Positions 45,131-52,533 of a DNA stretch of 64,000 bases are shown in pieces. The stretch is from Sphingobacteriales bacterium 39-19 (GTDB lineage: Bacteria; Bacteroidota; Bacteroidia; Chitinophagales; Chitinophagaceae), in assembly GCA_001898465.1 (NCBI GenBank), contig MKTX01000010.1, forward strand, positions 1 through 64,000, written 5' to 3'. A program made the position numbers and the translations under genes. Below the pieces are notes generated by a model. The model did not search any database. It saw only the letters and a list, made by a program, of their open reading frames with translations, and was not told where the DNA came from. Each line of letters starts with the position of its first letter. Position 1 is the first letter of the stretch.

Positions 45131-46401
45131 TTACTTACCTCATTTAACAAAGTGGCTAATTTTTTTGTAACAGCTTGGGCAGAATATTGTTCAAACATTT
45201 TTTGATTAATCAAATCCTTATTAAAATTTTCGGCGAAATGCAAAAAGTCGCTAAAGCAGGCATCAAAATTATTTTCTACCCGGGCAAGTTCTGCCTCGCC
45301 ATGAAAACTCAATACAATACCTGCCCCGGCATCTTTTAAAACCTGTAAAGCCGTGCTTTTGGTGTGCAACACGGCCAAAATGGGTTTCCCGGATAAAACG
45401 CCCTGATAGGCCTTGGAGGGTGTATAATGAGGCTCCGTACTGCCTAAAATAAAAACCCCGTTTGCTTCTTTTAAATGTACCAGCACATCCAAATAGGGTA
45501 TTCTTTTCGGGTATTCAAAAATTACGGTTTGCCATAACCCATATTTTTCAGCCAGCGGTTTAATGTTATATCCCTTTTCATCATTGGCGGTTTTCCCGGT
45601 ACCGATAAAATGAAATTCAACAGCAAGAAATAATTCGGGGTGCTGCCGGATGCTTTTACATATTGCTTCCAGGGGTTGATAAGCTTTGGGTAACATAGCC
45701 CCCGCATATACCAACTGTATTTTTCCGGGCTTATTTTTAAAAAGATAAGGTTGCACCTGTAACTGGGTAAGTAAATCATGATCTTTCTCCTCACCGCCAT
45801 ATGGCATGGCACCCGAAACAGCCCGGGTTTTTAAATGCGGGTTCCTTTCCAGTACAGCTTCGTAATAGCCGGCTGCTACTCCTGTTATTAAGGAAGCTTT
45901 TTTGATGGCAATGGGTTCCAGGATGCCAGCCATCTTTTTACTGAACCAATGCCTTGAAAATATTTTATTACTTCCCGGGAAATCATGCACCCAGGGATCT
46001 ATATAATCAATACCGTATTTTATACCCGTACTGCGATGCAGCATCCTGCCCAATAAAGCGCTATAAAAAGAGGGAATGGAAATATATAAAAAATCAAACC
46101 CTTCATTTTTAATTAACTGATTGGCTCTTTTATACAATTGAAAAAATGCCCTTAAACCAATGTCGCCAATCAGCCTCGGTTTTGTAATGCGGTAAGCTTT
46201 TACTTTTTCTATACGAAGATCTTTAGGTAATAATTTCACCAGGTTCCAGTCCGGAGCTTCCTCGTAATAATCTTCATGTACTGTAAGTATGGTGGGCTCC
46301 CAGCCAAATGCCGGTAAGTGCTGTGCAAATAAACGGGGGCGGTGCACACCTGCCAGGTTGCTAGGCGGAAAATGCGGATATAAGATGAGTATCTTTTTCA
46401 A
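45127..46401 (-). CDS. Family 4 glycosyltransferase
   Basis: 424 residues, GT-B fold. ILILYPHFPPSNLAGVHRPR opens the N-terminal domain (the PP...GG/AG loop), and VYAGAMLPKAYQPLEAICKS with GVFILGSTEPHYTPSKAYQG supplies the donor half; the E-x7-E is replaced by a TPSKAYQ form seen in WbuB-like and other GT4 enzymes. Acceptor unknown. Confidence 0.88.
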   Translation of the reverse strand: MKKILILYPHFPPSNLAGVHRPRLFAQHLPAFGWEPTILTVHEDYYEEAPDWNLVKLLPKDLRIEKVKAYRITKPRLIGDIGLRAFFQLYKRANQLIKNEGFDFLYISIPSFYSALLGRMLHRSTGIKYGIDYIDPWVHDFPGSNKIFSRHWFSKKMAGILEPIAIKKASLITGVAAGYYEAVLERNPHLKTRAVSGAMPYGGEEKDHDLLTQLQVQPYLFKNKPGKIQLVYAGAMLPKAYQPLEAICKSIRQHPELFLAVEFHFIGTGKTANDEKGYNIKPLAEKYGLWQTVIFEYPKRIPYLDVLVHLKEANGVFILGSTEPHYTPSKAYQGVLSGKPILAVLHTKSTALQVLKDAGAGIVLSFHGEAELARVENNFDACFSDFLHFAENFNKDLINQKMFEQYSAQAVTKKLATLLNEVSK

Positions 46402-46444
46402 TGAATGTTTTACCGGGTTTTTGTAAAGGCATACCTGGCTAATC

Positions 46445-47677
46445 TCAAGCCCATATCCTTATCATTTTTTTAGATTCTTCTTCCCAGCACATTTTTTTTA
46501 TTTTTTCAAATCGGTTAGTTGCTCCAGACCGTATATCCTCTTTTTTATCCAGCAACTCTTGCAAAGTGTTTTCAAATGCCCGGGTTTCCAATTCTGTAAT
46601 ATTGCCATGCCCGGCCATGCTGTTCAACAATTGCTTTTGAGCCCGGGTATTTGTTGCCAAAACAAATAATCCTGCCTGTAAATAAGCTAATAATTTATTA
46701 GAAACTGCTAAATCATTATTTAAATCTTTCTTTGGTTCCAATGCCAATCCAATATCAAAACTGCTTAAACCTGAATGTAACTCTTTTTGCGGAACCGGTT
46801 TATGCAGCAATACATTTTCTATACCCTTTACATGAGTTTCATAAAAACTTTCGTCCACATGGCCATATAGGTGTAATTCTATTTGCCCCGTAAAATTTTT
46901 AAAAACCGGTAAAATATATTCCAGCCCCCTGCCGCCAGAAATATTTTGTGAGAACCAAACCAATTGTAAAGGGCCTTCTATATTTTTCGGTGCAACAAAT
47001 TCCGCAGCCGGAAAATAATTCATCACCGTAATCCAGTTGCTTCCCTCCATTCCTACATCATTTTTTACGGCTTCTCTTATTAAAGGGGCGGCAAAACTTA
47101 CATAATCCATGGCCGGCAGCAGTTCTTGCATGAATTGCCGGGTTAAACCCTGTAAAAAAATATCATGCCCTTCTCCCGGGTGGTAATCTTCCACATCAAA
47201 ACCTGCGCTTGCCTTTAGTTTTTTAGCAGCAAAGGCTGTGGCATATAAGGCGCCGGGGTTGTGGCCAATTACCCGGTCTGCCTGTTTTATTTTCTTTAGC
47301 GCTCTTATTAATAAATAATTGCGGCGGGAAACAGCCATCGCCAATTTGTAGCCTTTTAATTTATATATCCTGGCTGCAAGCCGGTAATACTTTTCATAAA
47401 GAACCGAAAAGAACCAGCCCATGCCCCCCTCTTTCCCTGCCTCTATGCAATGAAATTTTACAGCCCTTGCCCTAAAACTATCCAGTAATCTATGGTTGAT
47501 TGCGTAACTCCAGTTGCGAAACCTAAAACAAATAACTTCCACCGTAAACCCATTATCCAATGCCAGTTGCATTTCTTTTACAAGGCGTGGATTGCTGGCC
47601 AAATTATGTGTACTGATAAATAAAATATGGGGCAACTGATGAGTTGTATTTTGTTGTTTACTTTTTAGTTTTTGCAA
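46445..47677 (-). CDS. Family 4 glycosyltransferase, first gene of its block
   Basis: 410 residues, GT-B fold: PHILFISTHNLASNPRLVKE and the donor half with LEYILPVFKNFTGQIELHLY, GLALEPKKDLNNDLAVSNKL (capsular enzyme-like), and LQAGLFVLATNT. The only start is a TTG at 47677; no ATG occurs before residue 36, inside the conserved domain. The promoter region of this minus-strand block is the 21-bp repeat array that begins at 47665 and overlaps the first codons, so transcription and repeat are intimately linked. Confidence 0.88.
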   Translation of the reverse strand: MQKLKSKQQNTTHQLPHILFISTHNLASNPRLVKEMQLALDNGFTVEVICFRFRNWSYAINHRLLDSFRARAVKFHCIEAGKEGGMGWFFSVLYEKYYRLAARIYKLKGYKLAMAVSRRNYLLIRALKKIKQADRVIGHNPGALYATAFAAKKLKASAGFDVEDYHPGEGHDIFLQGLTRQFMQELLPAMDYVSFAAPLIREAVKNDVGMEGSNWITVMNYFPAAEFVAPKNIEGPLQLVWFSQNISGGRGLEYILPVFKNFTGQIELHLYGHVDESFYETHVKGIENVLLHKPVPQKELHSGLSSFDIGLALEPKKDLNNDLAVSNKLLAYLQAGLFVLATNTRAQKQLLNSMAGHGNITELETRAFENTLQELLDKKEDIRSGATNRFEKIKKMCWEEESKKMIRIWA

Positions 47678-48021
47678 AATGCAGGAATCTTTTTTCTTAA
47701 AGCAGGCATGCTTTACCGTAAAGCAGGTTTCTATTACGGTTTTTTATAAATGCTTTACAAATTTTTATTCCTGCTTTACCCATTTCTTATCCTGTTTTAG
47801 CTCCATGCAGCATTAGAATGAAGCAAATCAGGATGAAGCTGCGCTAAAGCAGGATTGTTTTTTTGATTTTTAGTTCTGCATGGGCCCGGAAGAATCCTGC
47901 TTTGCAAATTTTCAATACTGCATTGCCTTAAACTAAGCCTACATTAACCTAAAGTAAGCCTGCTTTACAAATTTTTAATCCTGCTTTGGCAAAAAACATG
48001 TATGTTTTGCGGCAAAGTAGG
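47665..48021. repeat. Array of about 17 degenerate 21-bp tandem units
   Basis: From 47665 to 48021 the sequence falls in phase into 17 units of exactly 21 bases. Half the units begin with CCTGCTTT or close forms (TGCTTTAC, CCTGTTTT), for example at 47749, 47770, 47791, 47896, 47959 and 47980; others end with AAAGCAGG or AAAGTAGG, for example ending at 47685, 47706, 47727, 47853 and 48021. The two motifs are reverse complements, so each unit looks like a decayed dyad. Stop codons in all frames exclude a coding repeat. It lies at the start of a long minus-strand glycan operon. A period of 21 bases is two helical turns, as in regulator or iteron arrays. Confidence 0.75.
47709..47725. promoter_or_regulatory. 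Perfect dyad inside the repeat array
   Basis: TGCTTTAC-c-GTAAAGCA, 8-bp arms about a single base, is the most complete member of the array and gives the likely ancestral shape of the unit. It lies about 30 bases upstream of the GT4 start at 47677, a position suited to an operator or activator site. Confidence 0.5.
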
Positions 48022-48334
48022 TTTCTTTTTTGTTAATAATTTATTGAAAATGATGTTATTAATATTTTGAGGAGCTATTTTGATGGTTATTCAGCCGCTG
48101 CCCGGTTAAAACAGCAAGGGGTTAAGAACCTGCATTTTCAGCTTCCTTTTTTATACATCAGCTACAAAAAAAATACCTGGTATTTTGTGTTTTTTTGTGA
48201 GCAACTGTGTGCAATTGTAACCCATTTTTAAAATGGATATAATGAAAATAAAATTTATTTGTTATTTAAATGAACAACCAAAATCATACGTATGTGGCTG
48301 TTAACAAATTTTATAACATTTAAAAAAAAATTCT
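48022..48334. other. Intergenic leader of the FN3-protein gene
   Basis: 313 bases between the repeat array and the start at 48335. It is AT-rich, without open frames of note. It contains a near-perfect sigma70-like promoter (48215-48243) but no TAnnTTTG box. Confidence 0.5.
48215..48243 (+). promoter_or_regulatory. sigma70-like promoter of the FN3-protein gene
   Basis: TTGTAA, a 17-base spacer and TATAAT, the classical -35/-10 layout, 91 bases before the ATG at 48335. This form is not the usual Bacteroidota consensus, and the region is AT-rich, so chance cannot be excluded. Confidence 0.35.
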
Positions 48335-48946
48335 ATGAACAAAAAGATCATCACCAACCTGGGCAAGTATTCCAATGCAACATTACTTGCCGTAACCGAT
48401 GCCATTTTATTGGGCATGACAGGTAACCCCAATTTTCCGGGTGCTACTACACTGGTAACAGAAGTGGTTACGCTACGTACAAAATACGAAGCAGATTTAG
48501 CCGCAGCTGCCAACCGGGATATGGCACTGGTACTGGAAAAAAACCTTACCCGCAACCATTTGCTGGATAGTTTAAGCCGCCTGGGCCTTTATTGCTTAAG
48601 CCAGGCGAAAGGCGATGCCAGCAAATTGATGAGTACGGGCTTTCCCTTAGAAAAGGTAAGGGAGCCGGGATATTTATCAACTCCCAAAGCGCCCGAAATT
48701 AGAAACGGCCTGCTAAACGGCGAACTGGTTTGTACAGTAAAACCGGTAAAACACGCCAGCATGTATAGTTTCGAAATTACGAGCAGCGCACCCGGACCCG
48801 AAACGGTATGGGTAAGTACCCGCAGCAGCAAAAGCAAACACCAGTTTAGCCAGTTGCAACCGGGGCAACGGTACTACTTTAGGGTAACTGCCATGAAGGG
48901 CAACCAAACAGCCAGCAGCCCTATTGTATCCCGCTTTGCCCAGTAA
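48335..48946 (+). CDS. Uncharacterised protein with C-terminal fibronectin III domain
   Basis: 203 residues, no signal peptide, so probably cytosolic or exported by an unusual route. Residues 1-105 are helical with MTGNPNFPGATTLVTEVVTL and LGLYCLSQAKGDASKLMSTG (NFPxP-like and SGFPL motifs), a pattern I associate with a family of small Bacteroidota proteins of unknown function. Residues 112-203 form a fibronectin type III domain (SMYSFEITSSAPGPETVWVS, then LQPGQRYYFRVTAMKG). It stands between the two glycan blocks on the opposite strand and ends at a strong terminator. An assembly or scaffolding role is possible but unsupported. Confidence 0.8.
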   Translation: MNKKIITNLGKYSNATLLAVTDAILLGMTGNPNFPGATTLVTEVVTLRTKYEADLAAAANRDMALVLEKNLTRNHLLDSLSRLGLYCLSQAKGDASKLMSTGFPLEKVREPGYLSTPKAPEIRNGLLNGELVCTVKPVKHASMYSFEITSSAPGPETVWVSTRSSKSKHQFSQLQPGQRYYFRVTAMKGNQTASSPIVSRFAQ

Positions 48947-48973
48947 AAAAGAACGCATCTTGCGGTTTAAATG

Positions 48974-49013
48974 AAAAGATTGTTGGCAAAAAAAGGCAGC
49001 AATCTTTTTTTTT
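48974..49013 (+). terminator. Intrinsic terminator after the FN3-protein gene
   Basis: AAAAGATTGTTGGC / GGCAGCAATCTTTT stem (one G-U pair and one mismatch) with an A-rich loop, followed by a run of T, 28 bases past the stop codon. Confidence 0.75.
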
Positions 49014-49149
49014 ATTATATTTATTTCTATATAATATGTGTTAGTATAAAAACCGGTTGGTTTTTACTAAGCACCGGGGGCGGCCATGCTTCCTCCCCAT
49101 CTATGAATAGTAAACTTTGTAATATTTATTAATCCGTAAATAAAAGCAA

Positions 49150-49371
49150 ATGAATCCTACCAACAACAGCGACCAATCAATGGATGGCCGGCCTATCCCA
49201 CAACGCTGGACCGAAAAAGAAGCTGCCAAAATACTGCATATGTCAGTATGTACCCTGCGTAAAAAAAGAAAAAAAGGTATTATTGGTTATCACCGGGAAG
49301 GCCTGAAAATTTATTATGATGAAGAGCAATTAAAAGCCTATCATAATAGCACCAAGGTAGATCCTAAATAA
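49150..49371 (+). CDS. Small helix-turn-helix DNA-binding protein
   Basis: 73 residues. RWTEKEAAKILHMSVCTLRK, then KRKKGIIGYHREGLKIYYDE and EQLKAYHN form a MerR-like/excisionase-type winged helix (HTH_17), as in Xis and Bacteroidota mobilisation or regulator proteins. The third-helix lysine-rich stretch (TLRKKRKKG) would contact DNA. Proximity to the 21-bp array makes it a candidate binder of that array, but this is only inference; it could also be a relic of a mobile element. Gene ends 238 bases before the GT2 stop on the other strand. Confidence 0.8.
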   Translation: MNPTNNSDQSMDGRPIPQRWTEKEAAKILHMSVCTLRKKRKKGIIGYHREGLKIYYDEEQLKAYHNSTKVDPK

Positions 49372-49608
49372 ATATCCCGATAGATTTGTATAGCGCTTTA
49401 AAAATTTACCCGACCTGCATTTGTAGGCTGGATTTGTCCCCTTTTATTTTGGATATATGTGGTAGTCATTCAATTGTTAACTCCTGTTATCAAACTTAAA
49501 ACATATGACTTCTACTAAAAATCCATTTTTTATAGCTTATCTTATTTCTTTCACTATACGAGGATGAGTCGCAAGATTATAAGTTGTTAAAAACAGTATT
49601 TTTTTCAA

Positions 49609-50577
49609 TTAGCGAATACGATATTTGATGATACGGGCTACTCTCCAGCCAAACAATTTTTTTATAATCTCAATCGTACGCCCACCTAACAAAGGTAATA
49701 TTGCTCTTTGCCCAATTTTTAAATACTTGCGCATTGCTAACTGAGAAAGTATCTTTTTTTGCGGATATTGATGAACTGCAAAATCAAGGTATTGCTTTGC
49801 GAATGCCTTATCCAGCTTTTCATCGTTGTATTTTTCTTTCAGGTATTTATATTTTAAATCAATTGTGAGTAAAGTGTTCTGCACATATTTGTTTTTGGGA
49901 TTAGAACTTAATTTATGCTCTGTATTTTCCCTGCGGTAATAGTTCATTACACCGGGCACATAGATGATCCCTTTACTGGCCAGCAATACCCTGGCAAAGA
50001 ATTCACCATCATCATCCGGGCAGCGATAGGGCCTCCACCCGCCCGCCTCATCAATTAATGTCCGGGGGATTAACCAGCAGTTTGTTTGAATAAAATTACT
50101 TTTGCCGTTGTTGCCTCCCCACAAATTTACCAGGAAACCGGCCGGGTTATCAGAGCTAAATATAAAAGCAGATTGATCAACTAAAGGCCGCTGTTGCAGT
50201 AGCTCTTCATCGTTTAAAAAACTTGTATAATTGCAAACGGCCACTTTATCCTGTTGTCCATCCAGCGCTTTCATTTGTTCCTCTATTTTACCCGGTGATA
50301 AATAATCATCGGCATCCAGGAATTGAATATAGGCGCCGTTGGCATTTTTCAATCCCGTATTTCGTGCTACAGCTGCGCCTGCATTTTTTTGACGAAAAAC
50401 TTTTACAGCCCGGGTTTCAAATTGCTTTGCAATGGAATAGCTGTTATCCGAGGATTCATCATCTACCACAATAATTTCAAGATTCGGATATGTTTGCTGC
50501 AATACCCCTTCCAATGCCCTTCTTAAAAAGCGCTCGCAATTGTAAATCGGAATTATTATGGAAACCAGGGGAAGCAA
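49609..50577 (-). CDS. Family 2 glycosyltransferase
   Basis: 322 residues, GT-A fold: PLVSIIIPIYNCERFLRRAL, EIIVVDDESSDNS, NAGAAVARNTGLK and YIQFLDADDYLSP (DxD), plus a PDDDGEFFARVLLASKG acceptor segment. Start TTG at 50577, directly against the stop of the preceding gene. It is the last gene of the right-hand glycan block. Several paralogues nearby share the N-terminal pattern. Confidence 0.9.
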   Translation of the reverse strand: MLPLVSIIIPIYNCERFLRRALEGVLQQTYPNLEIIVVDDESSDNSYSIAKQFETRAVKVFRQKNAGAAVARNTGLKNANGAYIQFLDADDYLSPGKIEEQMKALDGQQDKVAVCNYTSFLNDEELLQQRPLVDQSAFIFSSDNPAGFLVNLWGGNNGKSNFIQTNCWLIPRTLIDEAGGWRPYRCPDDDGEFFARVLLASKGIIYVPGVMNYYRRENTEHKLSSNPKNKYVQNTLLTIDLKYKYLKEKYNDEKLDKAFAKQYLDFAVHQYPQKKILSQLAMRKYLKIGQRAILPLLGGRTIEIIKKLFGWRVARIIKYRIR

Positions 50578-51573
50578 TTATGCTATTAATTTATGACGGA
50601 CTGCTGATAAAAAAGAGAATATTTTAAATTGCTTATTGCGCAAAATATAATTTTTAAACTTTTGATTTAGCGAATGGGATTGATCCGAAGAAGGGATCAA
50701 TAATGGATGTAATTGAGGTAAGGAATTCAGCAAAAATCTATAATATTGAATAAACCCCATAGGCTTTGTATAAGCAGAATTCAAAAGTAAATTGAAAAAA
50801 TAGCTTTGATAGGCATTACCGATACGGTCCTTAAAAATATTCCATTGATCTATAAAGTCATAAGTTTTACAAAACTTTTCAAATGAATGTATGATCTGGT
50901 TAAAACTTATGATTCTTTTTTGTGGTGGTGAACTCATTAATGAACCCGGCTTTGCAACATAATGATAAAAGGATTCAGTCATCAGAGAAATATTATGAAT
51001 TACAGAAAACACTTCCAGGTTAAATTGTACATCCTGCCCAATTCTTATCTCATGGGCAAAATCAATCTTATACTGGTTTAAATATTCCTTTTTGTAAAGT
51101 TTATTGCAAATGGAGTAATCAAACTCAAATGCTATGAATCTTTGTAATAAACGGTCACCCGTTATTTCATTTGCTTTTATTGTGATTGTATTTTGAATTT
51201 TATTTTCCCATTCTTTCTGGATGTTACACATAACTAAATCTGTCTGGTCAGTCTCTATCCGATTAACCATTTTTTCAAACATTTGAGGTTTTATCCAATC
51301 ATCAGCCCCTGAAAATCCAATGTATTTTCCTGTCGCATTCTGTAGTCCCATACTCAACGCAAAAGCAGCTCCGCCATTTGAATAATTAAATAATTTAACT
51401 CTATTATCTAATTCAGAAAGTCTTTTAATGATGTCTTGCGAATGATCTGTGCTGCCATCATTTACTACAATAATTTCAAGGTCTTTAAGTGTTTGGTTTT
51501 GAATGGAGCTAATACATTGTTCAATTCGCTTTTCTTCATTAAATACTGGAATGATTACGGAAACTATTGGCAT
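50578..51573 (-). CDS. Family 2 glycosyltransferase
   Basis: 331 residues, GT-A fold: IVSVIIPVFNEEKRIEQCIS, IIVVNDGSTDHSQDI and GGAAFALSMGLQNATGKYIG with FSGADDWI (DxD form GADD). C-terminal part is less conserved and has a lysine-rich end. Base composition is clearly more AT-rich than region 1. It abuts the next GT2 gene without a gap. Confidence 0.88.
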   Translation of the reverse strand: MPIVSVIIPVFNEEKRIEQCISSIQNQTLKDLEIIVVNDGSTDHSQDIIKRLSELDNRVKLFNYSNGGAAFALSMGLQNATGKYIGFSGADDWIKPQMFEKMVNRIETDQTDLVMCNIQKEWENKIQNTITIKANEITGDRLLQRFIAFEFDYSICNKLYKKEYLNQYKIDFAHEIRIGQDVQFNLEVFSVIHNISLMTESFYHYVAKPGSLMSSPPQKRIISFNQIIHSFEKFCKTYDFIDQWNIFKDRIGNAYQSYFFNLLLNSAYTKPMGFIQYYRFLLNSLPQLHPLLIPSSDQSHSLNQKFKNYILRNKQFKIFSFLSAVRHKLIA

Positions 51574-51665
51574 TTTTATAAATGGGTTTATCTATTGTAC
51601 GCTTACCATTCTGTAAATTATAAGCACACTTTTGGATCTTATAGTTTAAGAAAATTCAAGTTTGT

Positions 51666-52523
51666 TTAATGAAATACGCCCTGTAAAAAGTATTTGAATT
51701 TAAAGTCTGCAAGCTTCCAGGCGTTAGCAGTATTCTTAAAATGCAAGGTTTTAAAAAAATAATGAAATAAGTTTACAACAAATCTTCGATAGTTTTTTTT
51801 CTTAAGTCTTTCCACTTGTTTTATCGTAAAAGGGAGAGGAAGTTCTTCAAGAGCATCCCTCATATACCGGAAATTATTATACAAATAACCGTAATTATTA
51901 TTAATCTCTTGGTTTTCATGCTGGCGGTATATCATCAAATCAAAAGGGAATATCAAAATAGTGCTATGGCATGCCACTTTAAGGTTAAAATACATGTCAT
52001 TTGCAGGACCATAAACTACAGGATAACCGCCCATTCTTCGAATGAACGAATTGCTCATAAAGGTTCCACCGGGTCCAATATATAGAAATTGCTGTTTAAA
52101 AAAGTGTTTATTTAATGCATCATAAGAAGATATTTTTGTTGGCTCTTTGCAGTAAGCCCATGAAAAGCCAAAATTAAACTGGCTGTCTGCTTCTGCAAGT
52201 GCAACTACTTTCGTCATACTATCTTTCAGTAAAGTATCATCTGAATCACAGAACATAACATACTTACCTATAGCCAGTGAAACAGCCTTATTCCTATTTG
52301 GGTAATCGCCTAAATTTTTTTCGTTAATATGAATCTTTACCCGGTTGTCTTGTTGTGCATATCTTTTGGCAATTTCAACCGTACTATCCGCTGAGCAATC
52401 GTCCACAATAATTAATTCCAGGTTTTGGTAAGTTGAAGATATAACAGATTCAATGGCTTCGCCGATAAATTTTTCCCGGTTGTAAGCAGTCATTAATACA
52501 GAAACTAATGGTTCACTAATCAT
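51666..52523 (-). CDS. Family 2 glycosyltransferase (parent of a truncated copy)
   Basis: 285 residues, GT-A fold: PLVSVLMTAYNREKFIGEAI, ELIIVDDCSADSTVEIAKRY, KNLGDYPNRNKAVSLAIGKY with FCDSDDTLL. The N-terminal 75 residues are closely similar to the fragment at 54512-54760, which breaks off at the same NRN position. The two probably derive from a local duplication. Confidence 0.9.
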   Translation of the reverse strand: MISEPLVSVLMTAYNREKFIGEAIESVISSTYQNLELIIVDDCSADSTVEIAKRYAQQDNRVKIHINEKNLGDYPNRNKAVSLAIGKYVMFCDSDDTLLKDSMTKVVALAEADSQFNFGFSWAYCKEPTKISSYDALNKHFFKQQFLYIGPGGTFMSNSFIRRMGGYPVVYGPANDMYFNLKVACHSTILIFPFDLMIYRQHENQEINNNYGYLYNNFRYMRDALEELPLPFTIKQVERLKKKNYRRFVVNLFHYFFKTLHFKNTANAWKLADFKFKYFLQGVFH

Positions 52524-52533
52524 TTAATACTTT

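Noticed and set aside
47665-48021. CRISPR array or coding repeat at the 21-bp array
   Set aside because: No spacers: the units touch one another with 21-base period. All frames hold stops, so a seven-residue protein repeat is also excluded.
48335-48946. PEP-CTERM-type sorting signal on the FN3 protein
   Set aside because: The C-terminus SPIVSRFAQ has no motif-helix-basic tail and there is no signal peptide, so it is not exosortase cargo.
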